This document shows, one piece after another, positions 9,500-18,212 of a stretch of DNA of 64,000 bases. A program made the translations under genes and the position numbers. The stretch comes from Ignavibacteriota bacterium (GTDB lineage Bacteria; Bacteroidota; Ignavibacteria; Ignavibacteriales; Melioribacteraceae). The stretch's first letter is position 1. Each line of letters opens with the position of its first letter. The notes under the pieces were generated by a model, which was given only the letters and a program-made list of their open reading frames with translations, had not been told where the DNA came from and did not search any database. Location: NCBI GenBank assembly GCA_016716225.1, contig JADJWT010000001.1:3916501-3980500 (forward strand). Direction: 5' to 3'.

Positions 9500-9519
9500 C
9501 ATCCGTTAGTTAACGGATG
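9500..9519. repeat. Palindromic repeat CATCCGTTAGTTAACGGATG
   Basis: Arms CATCCGTTA and TAACGGATG pair perfectly around a 2-base centre. Same family as the palindrome at 9299. Confidence 0.75.
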
Positions 9520-9645
9520 ATTGGGAATTCAATTTCTGAGTTTCATTTACTTTTTTATTTTCGCCCAAAAATGTTATCAGCTTACCCAATATTTTTCTGA
9601 TGCTTTAGAATTTCATTTAACAAAAAAATAAAAAGGAAAGGAAAA

Positions 9646-10005
9646 TCAATATTCTGAAATTAGCGAAGACGAAGGTATATTTAATTTTTTGTGAAGTGCT
9701 CTGATCATAGATAAACTTAATTTTCTTTTTTTATTAAGTATTTCGGAGGTTCTGCTCTTAGAGCCTATAATTGAAACTAAATCTGATCGTTCTAAATTAA
9801 GCTGCTCCAATCTAAACTTTATTGCTTCTATAGGATCTGGTAAACTAATGGGGAAATTTTTATTCTCATAATCTTCTATAAGAATAGATAAAATTTCAAG
9901 TTCGTTATATTCATTAGCGTTTAATTTCAAATCTAATTGCATAAGTTCATAGACTCTATTCAAAGTTTCTTCATATGCTTTTTTTGATTTAATTGCCTTT
10001 AACAT
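9646..10005 (-). CDS. higA: HigA-like antitoxin (helix-turn-helix)
   Basis: A 119-residue protein with a helical N-terminal part (about 1-60) and an XRE/Cro-type helix-turn-helix (about 65-115: IKFRLEQLNLERSDLVSIIG, then SKSRTSEILNKKRKLSLSM). The order, toxin gene first and antitoxin second with a 17-base overlap, is the normal higBA layout. Family members bind and inhibit HigB and repress their own promoter. Here the partner toxin gene looks start-less, so the antitoxin may be a leftover. Family confidence is good. Confidence 0.85.
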   Translation of the reverse strand: MLKAIKSKKAYEETLNRVYELMQLDLKLNANEYNELEILSILIEDYENKNFPISLPDPIEAIKFRLEQLNLERSDLVSIIGSKSRTSEILNKKRKLSLSMIRALHKKLNIPSSSLISEY

Positions 10006-10303
10006 AACTCACTTCCCTGATATTTAATTTATCATATTCTTTATGGGTACCTATCCAAACAATAAATATTATCCCTAGTTTATATTCAATATCAACAATT
10101 AAGCGATAGTGATTTCCTTTAATATTAAAAGTAACCCGCTTCTTCGTTATAATTGAAGCATTTCTATATTGCTCTTTTAATTTGTTAGCTGTATCCCAAC
10201 TAGCGTTTCTTACTTCATCAAACCAAGATTTTAAAGGCTGCTCTGAATCCGGATATTTTTCCCAAAATGAAATTAGTGTTTTTCTAGAAATTACACGCTG
10301 TAT
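9989..10303 (-). pseudogene. higB: HigB-like mRNA interferase toxin without a usual start codon
   Basis: The minus-strand frame reads RVISRKTLISFWEKYPDSEQ, SWFDEVRNASWDTANKL, TKKRVTFNIKGNHYRLI and WIGTHKEYDKL, ending VSYVKGN, which covers essentially the whole HigB family. Relatives start with Met-Arg-Val-Ile-Ser, but here the codons before CGT are TGC ATA CAG, and an in-frame TAA stands at 10319-10321. The frame has no ATG, GTG or TTG at all; only ATA or ATT could start it. The toxin is therefore probably silent, unless a rare start is used. It overlaps the higA start by 17 bases. Confidence 0.8.
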
Positions 10304-10697
10304 GCAATGACATTCGACTTATACCCTTGATAAACTGGGTCAAATCATTTTTTTAATTCTTAATTTTTAATTTCTTTTAACGCTTAACCACAAAGACCAC
10401 AAAGTAATCTAACAACCCGCCCAACAGTATGGCGGGCAAGCCAACCAAACTAACGGTTGGTAAATCTTGGTAATTTTGTATTCTAGTAATTTTTTTATTG
10501 CAATTGAATTTCCACAGAATTACTATTGATTTACCATTGAATTACAACTGAATTACTTAATGGCAACCGAATTACAACTGAATTCCTACCGAATTACTTA
10601 ATGTCCACAGAATTTCTTAATGACAATTGAATTACCACTGAATTACTATTGATTCACCATTGAATTACAACTGAATTTCCAATGAATTACTATTTTT
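10304..10697. other. Intergenic region: hairpins and period-11 array
   Basis: No gene. Two small stem-loops are visible near 10417 (CCCGCC...GGCGGG) and 10440 (CCAACC...GGTTGG). The period-11 array occupies 10499-10692 and reaches the 3' end of the aminotransferase gene. Confidence 0.65.
10499..10692. repeat. Tandem repeat, 11-bp units with 19-bp variants (copy 3)
   Basis: Units such as ATTGAATTACA, ACTGAATTACTTAATGGCA and ACCGAATTACTTAATGTCC match the array at 3541-3684. It abuts the stop codon of the aminotransferase gene. Confidence 0.88.
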
Positions 10698-11897
10698 TTA
10701 CCATTTACTTTTGACTTTTTTCTTTACAATCTCCACTATCCTTTCCAAATCCTCTTCTGTTAAATTTGAACCGGAGGGTAAACATAACCCATCTTCAAAT
10801 AATTTTTCTGAAGTACCATTTACATATTTAGGAGCTTTCTCAAAAACCGGTTGTAAGTGCATTGGTTTCCATAATGGGCGTGATTCTATGTTATCCTTTT
10901 CCAATTCCAAGCGTATATCTTCCCTGGTAATTCCATTTATTAATTTTGGATTAATAGTAACTGCAGTAAGCCACCTATTTGAAAAACTTCCTTCCATTTC
11001 GGGTTGGAATTCTATTCCTTCAATTTCTCTAAAAGCATTTCTGTAATATTCAAAATTAAATCTTCTTTGTGCAACTCTTTCATCTAGAACTTTTAATTGT
11101 CCACGGCCAATAGCCGCACAAACATTGCTTAATCTATAGTTATAACCTATTTGTGAATGCTGATAATGAGGAGCATTATCTCGTGCCTGCGTTGCTAAAA
11201 ATCTTGTTTCATTTATAAATTCTTCATTATCAGAAAGTAATGCTCCGCCACCTGAAGTTGTAATAATTTTATTACCATTAAAAGACAGAATACTCATTAA
11301 ACCAAACGAACCACACATCTTCCATTCTTCCTCATTTCTCCTTTTCTCCGCTTCATTCTGCCTTCTGAATTCTGAATTCTGAATACTATATTTGCTTCCC
11401 AACGCTTCCGCCGCATCCTCAATAATTGGAATAGAATACTTGTCACTTATAGTCAGTAAGTCATTAAGTTTAGCCGGCATCCCATATAGATGAACTGCAA
11501 TAATTGCTTTTGGCTTCTTACCTTTCTTAATTCTATCCTTAATTGCTTCTTCCAAAAGAATGGGACAAATATTCCAAGTGTCTTTTTCACTATCAACAAA
11601 TACCGGCGTAGCTCCTTGGTAAACAATAGGATTTGCAGATGCAGAAAAAGTAAAGCTCTGACAAATAACTTCGTCTCCTCTTTTAATGCCTAAAATAATT
11701 AAAGCCAAGTGAAGAGCTGCAGTACCGGAACTTAGGGCTGCCGCATATTTTGCTCCGGTATAATCAGCAAGTTCTAATTCAAAATTATTAACGTGCGGAC
11801 CTAATGGAGCGATCCAGTTTGTTTCAAATGCTTCTTTAACATTTAAAAATTCATTGCCACTCATGTGAGGAGAGGACAGCCAGATTTTTTTATTCAT
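10698..11897 (-). CDS. DegT/DnrJ/EryC1/StrS sugar aminotransferase, PglE-like
   Basis: PLP-dependent aminotransferase predicted to act on a 4-keto-6-deoxy UDP-sugar, in keeping with PglE in bacillosamine synthesis. Family marks are ALSSGTAALHLAL near residue 56, VIEDAAEALGSKY near 155, the PLP lysine in SFNGNKIITTSGGG near 205 and the C-terminal LPSGSNL. An extra 22-25 residues (SIQNSEFRRQNEAEKRRNEE) sit between ALGSKY and CGSFG, where relatives have only a few residues; this insert is written by a 7-bp repeat array at 11320-11390. It faces the surface side of a loop before the active-site lysine strand, so the enzyme may still work. The following genes are on the same strand. Confidence 0.92.
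   Translation of the reverse strand: MNKKIWLSSPHMSGNEFLNVKEAFETNWIAPLGPHVNNFELELADYTGAKYAAALSSGTAALHLALIILGIKRGDEVICQSFTFSASANPIVYQGATPVFVDSEKDTWNICPILLEEAIKDRIKKGKKPKAIIAVHLYGMPAKLNDLLTISDKYSIPIIEDAAEALGSKYSIQNSEFRRQNEAEKRRNEEEWKMCGSFGLMSILSFNGNKIITTSGGGALLSDNEEFINETRFLATQARDNAPHYQHSQIGYNYRLSNVCAAIGRGQLKVLDERVAQRRFNFEYYRNAFREIEGIEFQPEMEGSFSNRWLTAVTINPKLINGITREDIRLELEKDNIESRPLWKPMHLQPVFEKAPKYVNGTSEKLFEDGLCLPSGSNLTEEDLERIVEIVKKKVKSKW
11320..11390. repeat. Heptamer repeat inserted in the aminotransferase gene
   Basis: Plus-strand 7-mers TTCTCCT, TTTCTCC, GCTTCAT, TCTGCCT, TCTGAAT, TCTGAAT, TCTGAAT. Seven bases read in three frames give a 7-residue period (IQNSEFR). It keeps the reading frame open and adds residues that relatives lack. 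Confidence 0.85.
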
Positions 11898-12211
11898 ATA
11901 ATTTTATTTGTTTTTATTTCTCTATGTAATTGATGTGCGTAAATTTCGTCATTCCGAAAAACTATAAATAGTGATCTAATTTGTATTATCTCATTTTACT
12001 AATTGAAAAATGAAAAATTGTTGAAAGATACATAATAATTAGAAGATTTCTGAAGCTTAGTTGAGGCGACCTATAAAGTTTAATATCACAATATGAAAAT
12101 TGGAATAACCAGTATAAAGCTTTTATATAATTCAAGCAATAGAAATTATTTGACAGAAAATTAACAGAAATAAATTAAGATAAATACACCAAATCCATAA
12201 TTTACTCTTAT
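11898..12211. other. Intergenic region, nothing recognised
   Basis: About 310 AT-rich bases between the aminotransferase gene start and the LuxC-like gene end. I saw no gene, repeat array or strong hairpin. Confidence 0.5.
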
Positions 12212-13453
12212 CTATACTATTTCAATTTTGCGTGTTAAAGTTTCTATTAGATTATATCCGTCCCAAATCAATGAAAAATCAGTTGTTTTACCAATAGGAA
12301 CAATTCTATCTATTCCGCCTGGTTTTTCATGCCTAATAAAATCTGATAGTGTTGATTTATCTAAGCCATAATAAGCTAATGTTTGATATTTTCTGTTAAT
12401 GATTTTAGATATATCTGAAAGTGATTCTGCGTGATACTCTGAAAAATAGCCACTATTACAACGGAACAAATCAATATTTACTGGTAAATCTTCTAATTCA
12501 ATTCTCCAAAGTAAATTATCTTCAGTAGCTGTTTTTTTTATATTTTTCAAATTGATTGATTGGTCGTAAAGAGAAGCCAATTTGTCAACAGCAATAACTG
12601 ATTGTACTTTATATCTCGATTTCACTAATTCATGAAGACTATGCCAAAATTTTTTTTTTGCAACTTCCACATTTTCAGTAGAACCTAGCCATATAACTAA
12701 ATGAGGAGCTGTACAAGCATTTTGATCAAATAAATAAGTATCGTTATAAAAAGATAAAGCAATTTTTTCGGGTGCGTTCTCAAATGCAAATACATCTGCG
12801 TTTATTGCACAAAGTGAATATCTATCCGCAAAAGTAACATCAAAAGCACGTGATGGGAGTTTATTTTCTCTTATTTGTTCAATCGTGTTGTCACCACCCC
12901 AAATTATCCGAACATCACACAATGATGAAAAATAACCCGTGGCTAAACTTTCACGATCATAACGAACTAGAGCAAATCTTGATGAAAATGCGCTAAAATT
13001 ATTTTCCTTATTTAGTTTAACAATGGCATTACAAACAATGTCAATTTGTTCATATCTTGGTGATGGAACCCGAACAATATTTAGATTCCCAGAAAGAATA
13101 CCACTAATTAGAGAATATGAAAAATTTATTGGAACATTTGAGGGAGCTATATGAAACAATAACCCTCTACCAAGGCTAATTTCTAAATTTGATTCATACT
13201 TATTTTTCATTTTAAGTATGTTAGCCTTTCTACAAAAAAAGGCAAATGTTACAACATCTGGAAAATTTTTTATTCCCGATTCTTTAAGCAATATTTTAGA
13301 AAGCTCATCCAGGTACTTAATTGATTCTGACGAAAAAGGTTCTGTAGAAGGTAAGCACTTAAATTTTTCAATTTCAAATTCCTTCGGAAAAAGAAATTCG
13401 ACATCGTTAAGATTATACTGTGTATGTGTCACTACATCCCCGAATTTCTGCAT
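12212..13453 (-). CDS. LuxC-family acyl-CoA/acyl-protein reductase
   Basis: A 413-residue protein of the LuxC family, which reduces an activated acyl group to an aldehyde with NAD(P)H. The catalytic cysteine motif DQNACTAPHLVIW lies near residue 240, preceded by a nucleotide-binding region (IWGGDNTIEQIR) and LLFHIAPSNVPINF near residue 90, all typical of LuxC. The first 41 bases overlap the end of the LuxE-like gene, so the two are probably translated together. No luciferase genes (luxAB) are present, and the surrounding genes make polysaccharide, so light production is not suggested. The role is likely to supply or modify an acyl-derived group on a sugar; that is inference. Confidence 0.9.
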   Translation of the reverse strand: MQKFGDVVTHTQYNLNDVEFLFPKEFEIEKFKCLPSTEPFSSESIKYLDELSKILLKESGIKNFPDVVTFAFFCRKANILKMKNKYESNLEISLGRGLLFHIAPSNVPINFSYSLISGILSGNLNIVRVPSPRYEQIDIVCNAIVKLNKENNFSAFSSRFALVRYDRESLATGYFSSLCDVRIIWGGDNTIEQIRENKLPSRAFDVTFADRYSLCAINADVFAFENAPEKIALSFYNDTYLFDQNACTAPHLVIWLGSTENVEVAKKKFWHSLHELVKSRYKVQSVIAVDKLASLYDQSINLKNIKKTATEDNLLWRIELEDLPVNIDLFRCNSGYFSEYHAESLSDISKIINRKYQTLAYYGLDKSTLSDFIRHEKPGGIDRIVPIGKTTDFSLIWDGYNLIETLTRKIEIV

Positions 13454-14486
13454 TTTGTAATCTACCTAAAACTTTAAAATACTTCCCTAGTCTTCCACAA
13501 GGACAATCATCCTCACCCAGCAAAATACCTTCGTCTTCAGTTAGCAAGGAATGCCCCGGATAACTCGTTGGCAATATTGATAGAACTTGAATAATCCCTT
13601 TTTCACCCACATCTGCTATAGAAAAATCGTGAGCTCTACGAATTAATATATCCGAGTAAATTGGGGCATGTAAGTGACTATGTTCGCATTCCATGTAAAT
13701 CGTTCCTGTTTGTTCTACCATACCATAATAATCATGAACTGATTTTATTCCACATACATCGTTTAATTTATCTCTAAATGAAGCGGATGAAATTGATTCA
13801 TTTATTAGTTTTTTCCAGCCACCTCCGTGAATCAAAACAGCGTTTGATAAATCAAGCTTTATCCCATTTTTAACTAGTTCTTTATAAAAATGCTGATATA
13901 TCATAAATGTGAAACCAAACATAAAAATTCTATTATCTTTAAATTTCTCGACAAATTCTTTAATCTTATCAATTTGTAAATTCATCTGATCATCCAAAGC
14001 ATAAACTGGTCTTGAACCAAACAAAGAGAAACCTAAAATTCCAGCACCACGTGCTGAAAAGAGATTTCTATTTTTAATAACACCCTCTGTGTCAATGATA
14101 ATCATAGGTGCTCTGCTAGTACCAATAAACGAAGAAACAATTTTGGTTAATGTTTTTGTTTGGTTTGCTGTGTTTTCCCTATCCAGATAAATACGAGATA
14201 CCGCTTGACCTGAAGTACCGGATGATGTTAATGTCTTAACCACATTATCTTTTACAACGCTCATCAAGTCAAACATTTTAAATAGTCTGACTGGCAAAAA
14301 TGGCAAATCAGAATACTTGTTCTCGTTTTGAACATCAAACCCAATACTATCCATCATATTCTTAAAGGGTATGCAATTCGCATAATGATGACGAAACAAT
14401 TTCGAAAAGTACGGGTTTAATAACTTTTCTTTCTCATTCTTTGTTAATGAATAAGGTTTTAAATCAAGAAATTTTGAGATATCCAT
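13413..14486 (-). CDS. LuxE-family acyl-protein synthetase
   Basis: A 357-residue member of the LuxE family, which activates an acid as acyl-AMP and carries it on its own cysteine for LuxC. The nucleotide-binding loop LTSSGTSGQ lies near residue 86, and YYGMVEQTGTIYMECEHSH near residue 253. The cysteine in EIRGCSDTYTV is seven residues from the end, where LuxE proteins are acylated. It lies 56 bases downstream of an acyl-adenylating ligase and overlaps the LuxC-like gene by 41 bases. The acyl substrate cannot be told from sequence. Confidence 0.9.
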   Translation of the reverse strand: MDISKFLDLKPYSLTKNEKEKLLNPYFSKLFRHHYANCIPFKNMMDSIGFDVQNENKYSDLPFLPVRLFKMFDLMSVVKDNVVKTLTSSGTSGQAVSRIYLDRENTANQTKTLTKIVSSFIGTSRAPMIIIDTEGVIKNRNLFSARGAGILGFSLFGSRPVYALDDQMNLQIDKIKEFVEKFKDNRIFMFGFTFMIYQHFYKELVKNGIKLDLSNAVLIHGGGWKKLINESISSASFRDKLNDVCGIKSVHDYYGMVEQTGTIYMECEHSHLHAPIYSDILIRRAHDFSIADVGEKGIIQVLSILPTSYPGHSLLTEDEGILLGEDDCPCGRLGKYFKVLGRLQNAEIRGCSDTYTV

Positions 14487-14542
14487 TTTTTTTAATTTTG
14501 CAAAAAAGGTTTTATAATTTATTTAAAGAAATATTAAGTAAT

Positions 14543-15958
14543 TTAAAACAATTTTTTTATTTCTTGATAATTTTTTTTCGAATTTGAAGAAACAGGTATC
14601 ATATCTACAGATTTAATTTTTATTGCGGAGTGATGAATGGAAAACATCTTAGATAGATTTTCTTTTATCCATTTTGTATCGCTTTCAGTAGAGTTTTCTA
14701 ATAATATTTGCAATTTTTCATCATTTCCAGTAACAGCACAGTTAACTTTAAAGCTATTTTCAGCATATCGTTCAATATCATCTAAATTAATTCTATTTCC
14801 AAATAACTTAATAAATCTTTTTTTTCTTCCCGTAACAAAATAATATCCATTTTCATTCATATACCCCATATCACCAGTAAATAACTTGCCACCTAACTCA
14901 TCTTCTTTGAAAATATCCTCTCTTTGTTCTGCATAGCCTAGCATAACATTAGGGCCTTCATAAACTAATTCACCGACAAACATACCTTCATTTGATTCAA
15001 CACTATCAATGACAGTCAGCTTTCCATTTGGTATTGCTACTCCTATTGAATCAATATTATATTCTAGAGCATAAAATGGCACATATGAGATTCTAGCTGT
15101 TGCTTCAGTCTGACCATACATAACAACAAATTCATAATTTCTCTTTTTAGCTAACATTAAAAAATATTCTTTAGTTGTAGAAACTAAATGACCACCTGCT
15201 TGAGTAAAATACTTAAGAGAAGGCAATTGCATTTCGGCTAATTTAATTCTTTGAAGAATCTGAAAAGAATATGGCACACCTGAAAATGTAGTACAATTAA
15301 ACTTCTTAAAAATATTCCAAAATTTCTTTTGTATTAAAGACTCATCAGTTAAAACAATGGATGCCCCAGATAAAAGATGACTATTAATTATTGAAAGACC
15401 AAATGAATAATTTATAGGTAAACTAGTAATGGCTCTTTCAGATGGGTCAATTCTCAAATAATTAGCAATTGATGCAGCATTTGAATCAATATTCTTTGAA
15501 GAAAGTCTAACAAATTTAGATGACCCAGTTGACCCCGAAGTCGATAACATTAATTTGGTATTTGATGAAATATTCTTATAATGACCAGATTTTTTATATA
15601 CAAATATATTACCAAATGGAAATAATATTTCTTCATTGATATAATTTTTAAAATTTAATATTGTTTGACTTATAACAACTTCCGGATTATAATTTAATAG
15701 AATATTTTTTAGAAAATCTTCATTTGTATTTTCATTTAGTAACATGATAGTATTAGAAGAATTCAATAAACTTAAATAAGACACAATCAGCGGATAATTA
15801 TTTTTAATAAGTATTAAACAAATTACATTCTGCATTGAAAAACGATTTAAAAAATTTTCAATATCGTGTTCAAGCTGCAAATACGTTACAGAATTAGAAT
15901 TTTCTGAATCTATGAAAGCAGTATTTTGTCCAAATTTTGATAATTCCTGCCAAAACAT
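14543..15958 (-). CDS. AMP-dependent acyl ligase (acyl- or aminoacyl-adenylating)
   Basis: A 471-residue ANL-superfamily enzyme. The P-loop LSTSGSTGSSKFV lies near residue 136, YGQTEATARISY near 279, the TGD motif KLFTGDMGYM near 352, and GRKKRFIKLFGNRINL near 369. A lysine close to the C-terminus (SNSKKNYQEI) is in the A10 position. It shares one base with the SDR gene before it (TAATG overlap). With the adjacent carrier protein and SDR it most likely loads an acid onto ACP. The substrate is unknown; it is shorter than typical acyl-CoA synthetases and closer in size to stand-alone adenylation proteins. Confidence 0.88.
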   Translation of the reverse strand: MFWQELSKFGQNTAFIDSENSNSVTYLQLEHDIENFLNRFSMQNVICLILIKNNYPLIVSYLSLLNSSNTIMLLNENTNEDFLKNILLNYNPEVVISQTILNFKNYINEEILFPFGNIFVYKKSGHYKNISSNTKLMLSTSGSTGSSKFVRLSSKNIDSNAASIANYLRIDPSERAITSLPINYSFGLSIINSHLLSGASIVLTDESLIQKKFWNIFKKFNCTTFSGVPYSFQILQRIKLAEMQLPSLKYFTQAGGHLVSTTKEYFLMLAKKRNYEFVVMYGQTEATARISYVPFYALEYNIDSIGVAIPNGKLTVIDSVESNEGMFVGELVYEGPNVMLGYAEQREDIFKEDELGGKLFTGDMGYMNENGYYFVTGRKKRFIKLFGNRINLDDIERYAENSFKVNCAVTGNDEKLQILLENSTESDTKWIKENLSKMFSIHHSAIKIKSVDMIPVSSNSKKNYQEIKKLF

Positions 15959-16698
15959 TATATAATCATTCCTCCGTCCACTCCTATAACTTGACCAGTA
16001 ACATATTTTGACAAATCCGAAGCTAAAAATAAAGCGACATTTGCGACATCTTCAGGTTCACCAATTCTGTTCATAAGAATAGATTTTTTTAATTTTTCAA
16101 ATTTTTCTTCTGGTAAGTTTTTTATCATAGCTGTATTAATTAAGCCAGGCGCAATGGCATTTACACGAATATTTTGTAGCGCCAATTCTTTGGCTCCCGA
16201 GTAAGTAATACCAATTGCAGCAGATTTTGTAGCCGAATAAGCCATTTGGCCTATATTTCCGTATCTGCCAATAATTGAAGAAATATTTATTATTGAACCA
16301 TTTTTTTGACGCTGCATTAATTTGGCTGCATATTGTAAATTAAAAATAACTGCTTTTTGATTTATCGCGATTAACTCATCAACCATTTGTTCAGTGATCA
16401 TACCAATTAAAGCATCATTTAAAATACCGGCATTATTAACTAGAATGTCTAATTTTTTATAATTTTTAAAAATGTTTTGATAAAGTTCTTTAACAAAAAC
16501 AAGGTCGGAAACGTCGCCTCTGAAGAATGTATGATTTAATTCAGAAATATTATTTAATTCAGCTAAGTTATTTTTTAGTTTTTCTTCATTACGCCCGTTT
16601 AGAATTACAATAGCTCCATTTTTTGCAAATATTTTTGCAATTTCCCAACCAATTCCACCACTACTTCCGGTAATTAAACTTACTTTATTTTTGAGCAT
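15958..16698 (-). CDS. Short-chain dehydrogenase/reductase, FabG-like
   Basis: A 246-residue SDR. The cofactor loop TGSSGGIG lies at residues 10-17, NNAG near 87, the catalytic serine in INISSII near 138 and the YSATK tetrad near 152; the end GVDGGMII is typical of FabG-like 3-oxoacyl-ACP reductases. It overlaps the carrier-protein gene by 14 bases and the ligase gene by one base. Next to an ACP, reduction of a 3-oxoacyl group is the likeliest role, giving a 3-hydroxyacyl product; a sugar substrate is also possible. Confidence 0.9.
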   Translation of the reverse strand: MLKNKVSLITGSSGGIGWEIAKIFAKNGAIVILNGRNEEKLKNNLAELNNISELNHTFFRGDVSDLVFVKELYQNIFKNYKKLDILVNNAGILNDALIGMITEQMVDELIAINQKAVIFNLQYAAKLMQRQKNGSIINISSIIGRYGNIGQMAYSATKSAAIGITYSGAKELALQNIRVNAIAPGLINTAMIKNLPEEKFEKLKKSILMNRIGEPEDVANVALFLASDLSKYVTGQVIGVDGGMII

Positions 16699-16933
16699 TT
16701 AAATCAACTCCGTATTTTATAACTATTTCTTTAGCCTTCTGAAAAGAACTCATATCAATTACATCATCAGTATCAATCATAATTTCAAACTCTTGTTCAA
16801 TAGCTGCAATTAATGCCATGTGAGCAACAGAATCCCAATTTTGGTCGCCATAAGCTAATAAATCAGAAATTTGTTCAACGGGCAAATCAAGAGCTTCTTT
16901 AAATGCATTTTTTAATTTTGTTTCATTATTCAT
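16685..16933 (-). CDS. Acyl carrier protein
   Basis: An 82-residue carrier protein. The phosphopantetheine attachment serine is Ser35 in NWDSVAHMALI, with the acidic helix after it (EQEFEIMIDTDDVIDM). It is the start of the acyl module ACP, SDR, ligase, LuxE, LuxC, and its end overlaps the SDR gene. A dedicated ACP inside a sugar cluster suggests a pathway-specific acyl or hydroxyacyl donor. It is not the housekeeping AcpP, whose motif is normally DSLD. Confidence 0.9.
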   Translation of the reverse strand: MNNETKLKNAFKEALDLPVEQISDLLAYGDQNWDSVAHMALIAAIEQEFEIMIDTDDVIDMSSFQKAKEIVIKYGVDLNAQK

Positions 16934-16950
16934 TTATTTTCCTTTTTATA

Positions 16951-17589
16951 TTATTTTAATCTACGCGCAGGATTTCCAGCAACTGTAATTTCACTGGCTA
17001 CATTTTGAAGTACAACAGAACCCATTCCAACCACAGCCTTTTCACCTATTTTAATTTGATTTCTAATTTTAGCTCCAACGCCTATGTATACGCATTCATT
17101 AATTATTACTTCACCTGAGATATTACAAGCAGGCATTATGGAAGTGTAATCGCCAATTTCAACATCATGCCCAATTGTACAACCTAAGTTCACCAAAACA
17201 TGTTTTCCAATATTAGTATTTACAGATATAACACAATTAGCTGTAATAATTGACCCAACACCAATTTTATGGTAATTTTTATTACTTAGCTGAACATTCG
17301 GATGAATCAAAACTGGGTAAATAATATTGGATTTATTTATTCTTTCAATAATATTTTTTTTAGTTAACGGGTTACCGATTGCAAATACCAAATTTAAGTC
17401 TTCTTCATAATCATTAACGTCTTCTACACCTCCCAGAATAGGAAAATTATTTACAATCTCACCTCTCGGAATGCCATCATCAAAATAACCAATAAAATTC
17501 CATACATTATTTTCGTAATTAATTTGCTCAATTAACATATGAACTTCTCTTCCAAAACCGCCACCACCAAAAATTGCAATTTTCTTCAT
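16951..17589 (-). CDS. PglD/NeuD-like sugar O- or N-acyltransferase
   Basis: A 212-residue protein with an N-terminal Rossmann-like domain (KIAIFGGGGFGREVHML) and a left-handed beta-helix of hexapeptide repeats. The catalytic histidine is in CTIGHDVEIGDY near residue 140, and the C-terminal end VAGNPARRLK is typical. PglD acetylates the 4-amino group of the UDP-sugar made by PglF and PglE; both partners are present in this window. Because an ACP is encoded 18 bases downstream, the donor might be an acyl-ACP rather than acetyl-CoA, which is inference. Confidence 0.9.
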   Translation of the reverse strand: MKKIAIFGGGGFGREVHMLIEQINYENNVWNFIGYFDDGIPRGEIVNNFPILGGVEDVNDYEEDLNLVFAIGNPLTKKNIIERINKSNIIYPVLIHPNVQLSNKNYHKIGVGSIITANCVISVNTNIGKHVLVNLGCTIGHDVEIGDYTSIMPACNISGEVIINECVYIGVGAKIRNQIKIGEKAVVGMGSVVLQNVASEITVAGNPARRLK

Positions 17590-17598
17590 AATCAGCCT

Positions 17599-18207
17599 TT
17601 AATTTTTACCATTAAACTTTGGTGCCGTTGCCATACCTTCACTGTTAATTCCTTCTTTCTTAAATATTTTCAATACTGTCATAAAAAAAATTTTAAGATC
17701 CAAAATAAAAGAAATATTTTCTACATACCAAACATCAAGTTTAAATTTTTCTTCCCAGCTTATTGCATTTCTACCATTAACTTGCGCCCAGCCGGTTATG
17801 CCTGGTTTAACATTATGCCTTTTTTTTTGTTGTTCATTGTACAAAGGTAAGTATTCGATTAACAAAGGTCTTGGTCCAATCAAAGACATATCCCCTTTTA
17901 AGACATTTACAAACTGTAATAATTCATCTAAAGAAAACTTCCGTATAAGTTGTCCAATTTTGGTTATTCTTTTTTCATCGGGTAATAAATTACTGTCACT
18001 ATCTTTCTTATCATTCATTGTTTTGAATTTATATAGGTTAAAGAATTGTTCGTTTTTACCGGGTCTCATTTGAGTGAAAAGTATTTTACCATTATTACTG
18101 ATAGCCAAAATAACTGAGACTACGACAATTATTGGAGATGATAAAAAAAGTAATAAAAATGAAATGATAAAATCTAAAATGGGTTTAATTATTTTTTTAT
18201 AAAACAT
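17599..18207 (-). CDS. PglC-like monotopic phosphoglycosyl transferase
   Basis: A 202-residue sugar-1-phosphate transferase that starts lipid-linked repeat-unit synthesis by moving a phospho-sugar to undecaprenyl phosphate at the inner membrane. A single hydrophobic re-entrant helix covers about residues 10-36, followed by YKFKTMND, the Asp-Glu catalytic dyad in FSLDELLQF near residue 92, MSLIGPRPLL and KPGITGWAQVNGR. The short form without extra membrane segments is the PglC type. It lies next to PglD-like and GT4 genes, as in bacillosamine clusters. Confidence 0.94.
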   Translation of the reverse strand: MFYKKIIKPILDFIISFLLLFLSSPIIVVVSVILAISNNGKILFTQMRPGKNEQFFNLYKFKTMNDKKDSDSNLLPDEKRITKIGQLIRKFSLDELLQFVNVLKGDMSLIGPRPLLIEYLPLYNEQQKKRHNVKPGITGWAQVNGRNAISWEEKFKLDVWYVENISFILDLKIFFMTVLKIFKKEGINSEGMATAPKFNGKN

Positions 18208-18212
18208 TTTAA

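Larger units (their letters stand above)
8932..9645. other. Intergenic region with direct repeat copy and palindromes
   Basis: No gene is supported. It contains the right direct-repeat copy (9023-9208), palindromes at 9161-9176, 9299-9314 and 9500-9519, and small hairpins near 9350 and 9395. The remainder is AT-rich and featureless. Confidence 0.65.

Noticed and set aside
12212..14486. Bioluminescence operon
   Set aside because: LuxC and LuxE are present but luxA, luxB and luxD are not, and the setting is a sugar cluster.
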